Below are positions 1-6,716 of a stretch of 11,449 nt of DNA, piece after piece (within the stretch, counting starts at the first letter, position 1; the number at the start of each line of letters is the position of its first letter). The DNA is taken from positions 1 through 11,449 of the forward strand of contig CALFEZ010000251.1 of assembly GCA_937957895.1 (NCBI GenBank). The letters are read 5' to 3'. The translations under genes were made by a program, and so were the position numbers. Below the pieces are notes generated by a model. That model did not search any database and was not told the origin of the DNA. It worked only from the letters and a program-made list of their open reading frames with translations. This DNA comes from an uncultured Erysipelotrichaceae bacterium. GTDB lineage: Bacteria; Bacillota_I; Bacilli_A; Erysipelotrichales; Erysipelotrichaceae.

Positions 1-22
1 ATGTAAACAATAGGAGGTTGGT

Positions 23-982
23 ATGCAAAAATTCGAACGTGCCAAAATAGAAGTTCAGGAATATGTCGAATCCGATCACTATGGTAAGTTTGTCGTTGAA
101 CCGTTTGAACGTGGTTTTGGAACTACGATAGGAAACGCCTTGCGTCGGGTATTGTTGTCATCATTGCCGGGAGCAGCCGTGTATTCGATCAAAATAAACA
201 ATGTGTATCATGAGTTTACGGCGATCCCAGGTGTCGAAGATGATGTGACATCGATCATTTTGAATATCAAAGACCTGATCATGACCATTTCCGATGATGA
301 TGTTTACACACTTCACATCAATGAAAAAGGTCCGAAGGTCGTAACAGCCGGGGACATCCTATGTCCCACCAATGTTGAAATCCTCAACAAAAATCATGTG
401 ATCACCACTTTGGAAGAAGGCGGTGAACTGGTGATGGAACTTAAAGCACGCGTCGGTCGCGGCTATGTGAGTGCAGATACCAATAAGATGCTTTATCAAG
501 GATCTTCTCAGGGTATAGGCACCATCTATACCGATTCGGTATATACACCGATCGAACGTGTCTCATACAGTGTGGAACCGACTCGCGTCGGACAGGACAC
601 GAAGTATGATCGTCTGATCTTGGAAGTGACGACCGATGGCTCGATCACCCCTCAGGTATCATTGTCGCTTGCCGCAAAGATCCTGGATGATCATTTATCG
701 CTGTTTATGAATATCGATGACACCATCACCGAGATGGATTCACTGATCAAAGAAAGCAACAGCGAATCACAAAACAAAGGTCTTGTGATGATGATCGAAG
801 ATCTGGATCTTTCCGTCCGTTCGTACAACTGTCTCAAACGTGCCGGGATCCAGACGGTGGAAGAATTGACGACGCGTACCGAAGATGAGATGATGCGTGT
901 TCGTAACTTAGGAAAAAAATCGTTGAAAGAAGTCAAAGACAAATTACTGGATTTGGGCTTGAACTTCAAATCTTTTGAATAG
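23..982 (+). CDS. rpoA: DNA-directed RNA polymerase subunit alpha
   Basis: The alpha subunit dimerises to scaffold assembly of the RNA polymerase core, and its C-terminal domain contacts promoter UP elements and activators. The 319 residues match the usual length of about 314. The N-terminal dimerisation domain (about 1-230) carries the conserved stretch FGTTIGNALRRVLLSSLPG at 32-50. A variable linker (about 232-252) leads to the C-terminal domain, with IEDLDLSVRSYNCLKRAGI at 258-276 and the helix-hairpin-helix-like segment VRNLGKKSLKEVKDKL at 293-308. The start is fixed by AGGAGG at 12-17, five bases before the ATG. rplQ follows after 17 bases, the standard order in Bacillota. Any promoter lies upstream of the window. 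Confidence 0.99.
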   Translation: MQKFERAKIEVQEYVESDHYGKFVVEPFERGFGTTIGNALRRVLLSSLPGAAVYSIKINNVYHEFTAIPGVEDDVTSIILNIKDLIMTISDDDVYTLHINEKGPKVVTAGDILCPTNVEILNKNHVITTLEEGGELVMELKARVGRGYVSADTNKMLYQGSSQGIGTIYTDSVYTPIERVSYSVEPTRVGQDTKYDRLILEVTTDGSITPQVSLSLAAKILDDHLSLFMNIDDTITEMDSLIKESNSESQNKGLVMMIEDLDLSVRSYNCLKRAGIQTVEELTTRTEDEMMRVRNLGKKSLKEVKDKLLDLGLNFKSFE

Positions 983-999
983 ACCAGGAGGAAACGAAG

Positions 1000-1362
1000 A
1001 TGCACAATCGTAAATTGGGACGCAAGTCGGACCATCGTAAAGCGTTGCTGCGCAATCTGGCTGCAAGCCTGATCGTGGCAGAAAAAATCGAAACGACAGA
1101 AAAGAAAGCCCTAGAATTACGTTCAGTGATGGATGAACTGATCACACTGGCAAAGCAAAATGACTTGCATGCTCGTCGTCAGGCAGCCAAGATGTTGTTC
1201 AACATCGAAGCGGACGATGAAAAAGGACAAAACGTACTGCAGAAACTTTTTGATGAGATCGGACCACGCTATACCGATCGTCAGGGAGGGTACACCCGAG
1301 TCATGAAGACAGTCCAACGCCGTGGTGATGCTGCGCCGATGGCGACCATCGAACTAGTATAA
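1000..1362 (+). CDS. rplQ: 50S ribosomal protein L17
   Basis: L17 is a large-subunit ribosomal protein near the peptide exit tunnel. The 120 residues have the typical bacterial length. The N-terminal signature HNRKLGRKSDHRKALLRNL (2-20) is diagnostic, and the C-terminal GGYTRVMKTVQRRGDAAPMA (96-115) matches the conserved L17 tail. A CAGGAGG ribosome binding site lies in the 17-base gap after rpoA, so the two are co-transcribed. A strong hairpin terminator directly follows the stop, making this the last gene of the ribosomal-protein/rpoA operon. Confidence 0.99.
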   Translation: MHNRKLGRKSDHRKALLRNLAASLIVAEKIETTEKKALELRSVMDELITLAKQNDLHARRQAAKMLFNIEADDEKGQNVLQKLFDEIGPRYTDRQGGYTRVMKTVQRRGDAAPMATIELV

Positions 1363-1386
1363 AGCGGGGGTCATCCCGCTTTTTTC
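1361..1386 (+). terminator. Rho-independent terminator after rplQ
   Basis: AAAGCGGG (1361-1368) pairs perfectly with CCCGCTTT (1375-1382) around a six-base loop (1369-1374). It is followed by T residues up to 1385. The left arm begins inside the rplQ stop codon. It should end the rpoA-rplQ transcript. The next gene begins at 1391, so the hairpin also sits in that gene's leader. Confidence 0.9.
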
Positions 1387-1390
1387 TTGT

Positions 1391-1963
1391 ATGATCGAAA
1401 TCATCAAAAACCAGGCCATCCTAGACAACGTACCGATCATGTCCGATGAAACGATCGAAGTGATCTGCAACCAGATCGAGATCCATCACTACCGCGACAT
1501 CCTTGAGCTGGGAACAGCCATCGGCTACTCCAGTTTGATGATCGCCAAGCAATGTCCGTGGGTGAAGATCGATACCATCGAAAAGGATCCGCAGCGACAT
1601 GAAGCAGCGCTCAAAAACAAAACCATGCTGGATGATGATCAGATCACCATGATCTTGCATGATGCCAAGACATGGCCGATCACAAAATTCTATGACCTTG
1701 TCATCATCGATGCTGCCAAAGCCCAAAACAAAGCATTGTTTGAACGGGTGTTTCCGTTTGTCAAGGATAGAGGCATGGTGATCGTCGACAACATGGATTT
1801 TCATGGTCATGTCCTCAACATCCCCAAGGTCAAAAACAGACGAAATCTTCGCCAGATGGTCGAAAAGATCGCAGCATTCAAAGTTTGGATCGCATCACAA
1901 GAACATCTGGTGTCAAAGATGATCGATGTCGGTGACGGATTGATGATCATCCAACGAAAATAA
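1391..1963 (+). CDS. SAM-dependent O-methyltransferase, TrmR/YrrM-like
   Basis: This is a class I methyltransferase of the catechol-O-methyltransferase-like family (190 residues). Visible motifs are the SAM loop LELGTAIGYSS at 38-48, the acidic end of strand 2 at TIEKD (62-66), the metal-binding VIIDAAKAQ (104-112, D107) and VDNMDFHG (132-139, D133/N134), and a C-terminal DVGDGLMI. Within the family these best recall Bacillus YrrM/TrmR, which methylates 5-hydroxyuridine-34 of tRNA; that function is inference. The protein looks about 20-30 residues short at the N-terminus compared with YrrM. A stop at 1355-1357 and the terminator block extension. No Shine-Dalgarno sequence precedes the ATG at 1391. 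The next in-frame ATG (residue 17, base 1439) has none either. Confidence 0.85.
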   Translation: MIEIIKNQAILDNVPIMSDETIEVICNQIEIHHYRDILELGTAIGYSSLMIAKQCPWVKIDTIEKDPQRHEAALKNKTMLDDDQITMILHDAKTWPITKFYDLVIIDAAKAQNKALFERVFPFVKDRGMVIVDNMDFHGHVLNIPKVKNRRNLRQMVEKIAAFKVWIASQEHLVSKMIDVGDGLMIIQRK

Positions 1964-1971
1964 GTGAGTTT

Positions 1972-2001
1972 TTGTCATCATATCTTTGGATATGATACAA
2001 T
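1972..2001 (+). promoter_or_regulatory. Sigma-A promoter with internal inverted repeat
   Basis: A -35 TTGTCA (1972-1977) and an extended -10 TGATACAAT (hexamer TACAAT, 1996-2001) are separated by 18 bases. The expected start of transcription is near 2008. A perfect 8-base inverted repeat, ATCATATC (1977-1984) and GATATGAT (1989-1996) around TTTG, fills the spacer and touches both hexamers, so it could be an operator. It probably drives the 2029 gene and, by read-through, the ECF-truA unit, since no other promoter is seen before 2526. Confidence 0.7.
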
Positions 2002-2028
2002 GAGAGCACAGAAAGGCAGGATTCCAGC

Positions 2029-2511
2029 ATGAAGAAAAGATTTGCCGGTTTTGTTGTTTTAGCAGCTGCCGCCGCTGCAGTTGCAGCGATCATTTTTAAA
2101 AAAGAAGAAGAACCTGTGCTTATCACATTAGACGAAGAAACTGAAGAAGAAGAGACAGATCGAGTACAACCCATCGAAGAAGAAGAGATGGACCAAGAAC
2201 ATCCTAATCTGAAAGCAAGTGAAGCTGATTCCTTGGAAACTCGTATCAAGATCATGTTGAAACCATTGGCAGACAAGCAACAGGTCAAATTGATCCATTA
2301 TTGCACATTCCATAATCAGCATGATTTGTTTGATGCCGTCAAAGATGCTAAGATCAATGATTACATCTTGGCAGAAGCCAATGAAAAGCATGAAGTAGTT
2401 TTAGAAAAGATCATGGCAAACTTTTTTGATGATATCAGCAAAGCAGTATTGTCGATGGTTGATATCACCAAAAAACACAACGGAGTTTATAACGAATTCA
2501 AGATAGAATAA
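2029..2511 (+). CDS. Hypothetical membrane-anchored acidic protein
   Basis: I do not recognise this 160-residue protein. The N-terminus (MKKR, then a hydrophobic alanine-rich stretch at about 5-23) looks like a single transmembrane anchor or uncleaved signal. Residues about 24-64 are highly acidic, with runs such as EETEEEETD. The rest (about 65-160) is mixed and probably helical, with one cysteine (C92) and several histidines. There is no lipobox and no enzyme motif. Lys/Arg at the very N-terminus followed by a short KK suggests a weak charge bias, so topology is uncertain. AAAGG/CAGG at 2012-2020 serves as the ribosome binding site. It has its own promoter and lies 14 bases before ecfA1, so it is probably co-transcribed with the ECF genes. 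It is too short, and has too few membrane segments, to be an ECF S component. Confidence 0.8.
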   Translation: MKKRFAGFVVLAAAAAAVAAIIFKKEEEPVLITLDEETEEEETDRVQPIEEEEMDQEHPNLKASEADSLETRIKIMLKPLADKQQVKLIHYCTFHNQHDLFDAVKDAKINDYILAEANEKHEVVLEKIMANFFDDISKAVLSMVDITKKHNGVYNEFKIE

Positions 2512-2525
2512 AGTCAGGTGAACAA

Positions 2526-3332
2526 GTGGCATACATCGAAGTCAAAGATTTATCATTTAGCTACGACCAACAAGAAGACGTTATCAAAAACGTCTCTTTT
2601 GAAGTCGAAAAAGGAACATATACATGCATCATCGGCCACAATGGCAGCGGTAAGTCCACGATCGCCAAGCTGTTGATCGGGCTTTTGGTCAAACGCCATG
2701 GATCGATCAGGATCGATGATGAAGAGTTATCTGAGCAATCGATCGACAGCATCCGTACCAAGATCGGTATCGTCTTTCAAAACCCCGACAACCAGTTTAT
2801 CGGCGCAACAGTCAGAGACGACATTGCTTTTGGATTGGAAAACCGACAAGTTGAACCCACAAGCATGGATGACATCATCGATTTTTACGCTGCCAAAGTG
2901 CACATGGATGCATATCTTGATCATGAGCCTAGCAGGTTGAGCGGCGGTCAAAAACAACGCGTGGCCATTGCCGGGGTGTTGGCAATGAAGCCGGACATCC
3001 TGATATTGGATGAAGCCACCAGCATGCTCGATCCCAAAGGCAAGCGCGAGGTCAATGAACTGGTCAAAGACATCTTCGAACAAGAGAAAATGACGATCAT
3101 CTCTATCACTCATGATATTGAAGAAGCACTTTTTTGTGATCATCTGATGGTCATGAACGATGGGATGATCCAGCTTGACGGAAAGCCGGAAGACATCCTT
3201 GTTCAAACCGACAAGATGATCAGCATGTCATTGGATGTCCCATTTACCGTCAAACTCAAACAAGCACTAAGCAAACATGGCATACCCGTCGATGGTATCC
3301 ATGATCTGAAAGCGATGGTGGGCCAACTATGA
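2526..3332 (+). CDS. ecfA1: ECF transporter ATP-binding protein EcfA1
   Basis: This is one of the two ATPases of an energy-coupling factor (ECF) transporter. With EcfA2 and EcfT it powers vitamin or metal uptake by interchangeable S components. In 268 residues it shows Walker A GHNGSGKST (37-45), Q-loop FQNPDNQ (84-90, the FQNPD form typical of EcfA1), signature LSGGQKQR (138-145), Walker B ILILDE (158-163) and the switch histidine H196. All ATPase motifs are intact. The start is GTG at 2526, supported by TCAGGTG at 2514-2520 and by the conserved MAYIEVKDLSFSY beginning. It corresponds to B. subtilis ybxA, located downstream of rplQ. It overlaps ecfA2 by four bases, which implies translational coupling. 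Confidence 0.96.
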   Translation: MAYIEVKDLSFSYDQQEDVIKNVSFEVEKGTYTCIIGHNGSGKSTIAKLLIGLLVKRHGSIRIDDEELSEQSIDSIRTKIGIVFQNPDNQFIGATVRDDIAFGLENRQVEPTSMDDIIDFYAAKVHMDAYLDHEPSRLSGGQKQRVAIAGVLAMKPDILILDEATSMLDPKGKREVNELVKDIFEQEKMTIISITHDIEEALFCDHLMVMNDGMIQLDGKPEDILVQTDKMISMSLDVPFTVKLKQALSKHGIPVDGIHDLKAMVGQL

Positions 3333-4189
3333 CCATCGCATTTAAAAACGTCAGTTACGAATACGCTCCCAACACACCTTTTGCCTATGGTGCTTTAAAA
3401 GACGTATCCGTCAGCATCAAACAAGGTTCGATCACGGCTATCGTCGGAGCTACCGGCAGTGGCAAAACGACCTTGGTGCAGCATCTTAATGCGCTTTTGC
3501 TTCCAAGTGAAGGAGAAGTGCATATCATGGACCGTGTGATCGTTGCAAATGAAAAACCCAAACAACTCAAAAGCCTCAGACAGCATGTCGGTCTGGTATT
3601 TCAGTTTCCGGAATATCAGCTATTTGAAGAGACCGTGATCAAAGACATCATGTTTGGTCCGCTCAATTTCAATGTTACCAAAGAAGATGCCCTCAAAAAA
3701 GCACATGAAGCATTGAAAGTAGTGGGCTTGGATGAAGAAGTCGCTCAGAAATCACCGCTCGATCTTTCCGGCGGACAAAAGCGCAGAGCAGCGATCGCCG
3801 GTATTTTGGCCATCGATCCCGATGTGCTGGTGTTGGATGAACCGACAGCCGGTTTGGATCCACAGGGATCACAAGCCATGATGGATTTGTTTGTGGGGCT
3901 CAACAAAAACCAGAAAAAGACAGTGTGCATCGTCACCCATGACATGGAACATGTTTTTAATTACTGCGATGATGTCGTGGTCATCGATAAAGGCAAGATG
4001 GTCGCATCGTGCTCCGTCAACGAGTTTTTCTTTGACGAAGCACTGATCACCTCACTCAACATCGAACTTCCCAAAGTCATCCAGTTACACAAACTGCTCA
4101 AAGATCACGGTATCGACATCGACCCTTCGATCACGGATCTGGATGTCATCGCTGCCCAGATCGCACAGGCAAAAAGAGTACGACCATGA
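3329..4189 (+). CDS. ecfA2: ECF transporter ATP-binding protein EcfA2
   Basis: This is the second ATPase of the ECF module, expected to form an asymmetric heterodimer with EcfA1 on the cytoplasmic face. In 286 residues it carries Walker A GATGSGKTT (40-48), Q-loop FQFPEYQLFEETV (91-103, the FQFPEYQLF form that marks EcfA2), signature LSGGQKRR (146-153), Walker B DVLVLDEPTAGLDP (165-178) and the switch histidine H204. The ATG overlaps the ecfA1 stop (ATGA at 3329-3332), and its own stop overlaps ecfT in the same way (4186-4189). This is the ybaE position of Bacillus. The C-terminal region past about 215 is the usual ECF extension that contacts the partner subunit. Confidence 0.96.
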   Translation: MTIAFKNVSYEYAPNTPFAYGALKDVSVSIKQGSITAIVGATGSGKTTLVQHLNALLLPSEGEVHIMDRVIVANEKPKQLKSLRQHVGLVFQFPEYQLFEETVIKDIMFGPLNFNVTKEDALKKAHEALKVVGLDEEVAQKSPLDLSGGQKRRAAIAGILAIDPDVLVLDEPTAGLDPQGSQAMMDLFVGLNKNQKKTVCIVTHDMEHVFNYCDDVVVIDKGKMVASCSVNEFFFDEALITSLNIELPKVIQLHKLLKDHGIDIDPSITDLDVIAAQIAQAKRVRP

Positions 4190-4986
4190 ACAACATCGCA
4201 TTAGGTCGTTACATCCCGATGAATTCGGTGGTCCATAAGTTTGATCCTCGTGCCAAGATCTTGGGCATGCTGATCTTGTTGACGGCCATCTTCATCCCTG
4301 CCGGATTTTATGGATATGCCTTTTTGGCAGTGTTTGTGGTGAGTGTCGTCATGATATCCAAGTTGAGCTTCAAGTTCATCACCAAAGCCATGAAACCGAT
4401 GATGCTGATGTTGATTTTCTTGATGGTCATCAACATCTTCGTGTTGCGTACCGGATATGTGATCGTCGATGTTTTTGGATTTAAGATCTACAGTGATGCT
4501 CTGTGGCAAACTCTGTATATCTCCATCCGGTTGTTGTTGATGATCATGGTCACGACCGTGCTTACAGCCACGACCAAACCGTTGGATCTGACATTGGGCA
4601 TCGAAGATCTGCTTAAACCATTCAAACGTTTCAAAGTGCCAGCCCATGAGATCGCCATGATGATCTCGATCGCGCTGCGCTTTATACCAACCTTGATCGA
4701 AGAAACCGATCGCATCATGAAAGCCCAGGCTTCCCGTGGTGTAGACATGGCAGAGGGCAAACTCAAAGAAAAGATCGTGGCGATCCTCTCTTTGATCGTT
4801 CCGCTGTTTGTATCCAGTTTTCAACGCGCTGAAGATCTGGCAGATGCCATGGAAGCCAGAGGGTATGTCCCTTCTGCCATGCGTACCCGCTACAAACAGC
4901 TCAAACGTACTACCAAGGATGTCATCATGCTGATCGTGGTGTTGATGGTACTTGCCATCATCATTGCACTGGCGTATGTCCTATGA
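4186..4986 (+). CDS. ecfT: ECF transporter transmembrane protein EcfT
   Basis: EcfT is the integral membrane coupling subunit that links EcfA1/EcfA2 to substrate-binding S components. The 266 residues contain hydrophobic segments near 26-56, 71-88, 107-127 and 195-211 and a final one at about 246-265. Between them is the cytoplasmic coupling domain with the two diagnostic Ala-Arg-Gly type motifs, ASRG (182-185) and EARG (223-226), whose arginines insert into the ATPases. The N-terminal HKFDPRAKIL (18-27) is also typical. It overlaps both ecfA2 and truA by ATGA. No S component (such as RibU, BioY or ThiT) is encoded in the window, so this is a shared group II type module with unlinked partners. 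Confidence 0.95.
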   Translation: MNNIALGRYIPMNSVVHKFDPRAKILGMLILLTAIFIPAGFYGYAFLAVFVVSVVMISKLSFKFITKAMKPMMLMLIFLMVINIFVLRTGYVIVDVFGFKIYSDALWQTLYISIRLLLMIMVTTVLTATTKPLDLTLGIEDLLKPFKRFKVPAHEIAMMISIALRFIPTLIEETDRIMKAQASRGVDMAEGKLKEKIVAILSLIVPLFVSSFQRAEDLADAMEARGYVPSAMRTRYKQLKRTTKDVIMLIVVLMVLAIIIALAYVL

Positions 4987-5726
4987 GATACAAAGCAATC
5001 TGTGCATTCAAAGGGTATCATTATCATGGTTGGCAAATTCAGCCTCATCAGCCAACCATCCAGCAGTGTGTCGAAAAAGCACTCTATACCATTACAAAAT
5101 CTAAAGGAAACGTGATCGGATGCTCCAGGACCGATGCCAGAGTTTCGGCCTTAGGTTTTGTTTTTCATTTTGATACGGATATCGATATTCCGGATGACAA
5201 CTTCGTACTGGCATTCAATGCCAATCTGCCATCAGACATTCGCATATTGTCGATACGGCATGTGGATGAAACCTTTCATGCACGCTTTGATGTCATCAAA
5301 AAGCGATATGTGTATACCATCGAAACCGGAAGATTCGACGTGTTTGCCTATGAGTATGTCCATCAACTAAACAGAGCACTCGATCTACCCCTGATGAAAC
5401 AAGCGTCTGCTTGCTTTTTGGGCACTCACGATTTCACTTCATTCAATGCGACACCTTTGGATGTGATCGCAGATCAGACAAGAACGATCGATCGTTTGGA
5501 TGTCATCCAAGAAGGTACCAAAATCATCGTGATCGTCGAAGCCAAAGCTTTCTTGCATCACATGGTACGCATGATCGTCCAGACACTGATCGAAGTCGGA
5601 ACTCACAAATTACAACCAGAAACGATCCAAACGATCCTAAAGGCCAAAGACAAAAGGGCATGTCCCTTCAATGCTCCGCCGGAAGGTCTGTTATTAGAAA
5701 GGGTATGGTACGACAATGACTTTTAA
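4983..5726 (+). CDS. truA: tRNA pseudouridine(38-40) synthase TruA
   Basis: TruA isomerises uridines 38-40 in the anticodon arm of many tRNAs. At 247 residues it has family length. The start YKAICAFKGYHYHGWQIQP (3-21) matches the family F.GWQ.Q pattern. The catalytic aspartate is D51 in CSRTDARVSALG (47-58). RFDVIKKRYVYTI and FLHHMVRMIV are the expected later landmarks. One oddity is that the usual TDAGVHA core reads TDARVSA, with arginine at 53 and serine at 55. The catalytic Asp and the preceding Arg are kept, so activity is likely. The ATG overlaps the ecfT stop by four bases (4983-4986), the same linkage as in Bacillus. Confidence 0.96.
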   Translation: MRYKAICAFKGYHYHGWQIQPHQPTIQQCVEKALYTITKSKGNVIGCSRTDARVSALGFVFHFDTDIDIPDDNFVLAFNANLPSDIRILSIRHVDETFHARFDVIKKRYVYTIETGRFDVFAYEYVHQLNRALDLPLMKQASACFLGTHDFTSFNATPLDVIADQTRTIDRLDVIQEGTKIIVIVEAKAFLHHMVRMIVQTLIEVGTHKLQPETIQTILKAKDKRACPFNAPPEGLLLERVWYDNDF

Positions 5727-6489
5727 AGCAAACTATCACACGCACACGACTCGCTGCAAACATGCCTATGGCACGGATGAAGAGTATGTGTTGGCAGCGA
5801 TCAAAGCCGGATACAGTGAACTGGCATTTACTGATCATACACCCTGGAACCTCTATCCCTATGAAGATGGATACAGCCGGATGGACATTACACAGATGAG
5901 TGATTATGCTGCATCGATCCGTCGATTGGCGATTCAATACAAAGACCAGATCACGATCCATCTGGGTGTGGAAGCGGAGTATTATCGCGACCGCTTTGAT
6001 TGGCTTTTGCAATTGAAGGAAACCCATCAGCTGGATCTGATGATCCTGGGCAATCACTTTCGAGGGTATGAATCGGCAGCCACTTACTATGGCAACTACA
6101 AAGACAAAGCAAACTTGTATCGACACTATGTCCAGGATGCCATCGAAGCAATGGCGACCGGGCATTATAAGATCTTTGCTCATCCGGATATCTTTTTCCG
6201 CACTACCAACATCATCAACGAACAGGCGATCGCTGCCATTAAAGAGATATGCGATGCTGCCAATCATTATCATGTGGCTTTGGAATACAATCTGGGTGGA
6301 GTTCGTTATGGTGATGGAGCTTATCCCAAACCGGAGTTTTGGCAGATCGCAGCCAAAAACAACAATCTCACGATCATCGGTGTGGATGCTCACAGTCCAT
6401 CCCATCTTCTGGATCTAAAAACCCGCGAACAAGCTGTCACATATCTGCAAAAGATCGGTGTGAATCTTGTTGAAAAGATCGATTTGTAA
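5716..6489 (+). CDS. PHP-domain phosphoesterase, histidinol-phosphatase (HisJ) family
   Basis: This is a PHP-superfamily metal-dependent phosphoesterase of 257 residues. The metal-ligand signature is complete by eye: NYHTHTTRCKHA (6-17, H8/H10/H16), AFTDHTPW (37-44, D40/H41), GVEAEYY (84-90, E86), LGNHF (111-115, H114), FAHPDIF (154-160, H156), and GVDAHS (222-227, D224/H226). HisJ-type members dephosphorylate histidinol phosphate, but no histidine gene is nearby and family members act on other phosphates, so the substrate is uncertain. Its ATG lies inside the 3' end of truA (11-base overlap, 5716-5726), so it is co-transcribed with the ECF-truA unit. No convincing hairpin terminator follows before the rplM promoter. 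Confidence 0.88.
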   Translation: MTFKANYHTHTTRCKHAYGTDEEYVLAAIKAGYSELAFTDHTPWNLYPYEDGYSRMDITQMSDYAASIRRLAIQYKDQITIHLGVEAEYYRDRFDWLLQLKETHQLDLMILGNHFRGYESAATYYGNYKDKANLYRHYVQDAIEAMATGHYKIFAHPDIFFRTTNIINEQAIAAIKEICDAANHYHVALEYNLGGVRYGDGAYPKPEFWQIAAKNNNLTIIGVDAHSPSHLLDLKTREQAVTYLQKIGVNLVEKIDL

Positions 6490-6625
6490 GTCAGTTGACA
6501 TCGATTGGCAATGGGTGATTTTCCCGGTTTTACCCTTAATAAAAGACATCATGAAGCACAAAAGGTCATATGGGGAAAATGCACTCAAAAAGAGCATAAG
6601 CAAGCAGAAATAAATGGGATTTAAC

Positions 6626-6654
6626 TTGACGTTGGGTGCTGTTTGATATATTAT
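6626..6654 (+). promoter_or_regulatory. Promoter of rplM-rpsI
   Basis: A -35 TTGACG (6626-6631) is followed by TGATATATTAT. The -10 may be read as TATTAT at 6649-6654 (17-base spacer) or TATATT at 6647-6652 with an extended TG at 6644-6645 (15-base spacer). Transcription should start near 6659-6661, leaving a short structured leader before rplM. The upstream stretch 6490-6625 holds no gene and no clear terminator. Confidence 0.7.
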
Positions 6655-6659
6655 TGTAG

Positions 6660-6710
6660 TTGGCACTTTATGCCAATTGTAGCCCCGGAAACTACTTTTG
6701 GTTAGGAGGA
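6660..6710 (+). promoter_or_regulatory. Probable ribosomal protein L13 leader (autoregulatory 5' UTR)
   Basis: The short leader begins with a perfect hairpin, TTGGCA (6660-6665) and TGCCAA (6671-6676) around CTTTA. It continues with GTAG (6679-6682), which can pair with CTAC (6692-6695) around CCCCGGAAA, and then the AGGAGG ribosome binding site (6704-6709). Low-GC Gram-positive rplM-rpsI operons are known to carry an L13 leader family at exactly this place. Assignment rests on position and foldability, not a covariance search. L13 binding here would repress translation of rplM-rpsI. Confidence 0.6.
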
Positions 6711-6716
6711 TTGAAT

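Noticed and set aside
4201..4824. Minus-strand open frame of 207 codons opposite ecfT
   Set aside because: It is a shadow of ecfT. The His/Gln/Asp-rich translation arises from complementing GATC- and ATG-rich sense codons, and no family is recognisable.
2526..4986. A complete vitamin or metal transporter with its own substrate component
   Set aside because: Only the ATPases and EcfT are present. The 160-residue protein upstream has one membrane segment and cannot be an S component.
5668..6405. Minus-strand open frame of 245 codons opposite the PHP gene
   Set aside because: The plus-strand frame has a complete PHP metal-ligand set. The minus frame has no recognisable domain or convincing ribosome binding site.
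6495..6523. TTGACA after the PHP gene as a second rplM promoter
   Set aside because: The expected -10 position holds no TATAAT-like hexamer, while a good promoter exists at 6626.
6415..6666. Minus-strand frame of 83 codons across the gap before rplM
   Set aside because: It overlaps the PHP 3' end and the rplM promoter, has no good ribosome binding site and no recognisable protein features.
6660..6716. A TTG-started N-terminal extension of 19 residues for L13
   Set aside because: It lies on the predicted transcription start and leader hairpin, is unlike L13, and an AGGAGG precedes ATG 6717.
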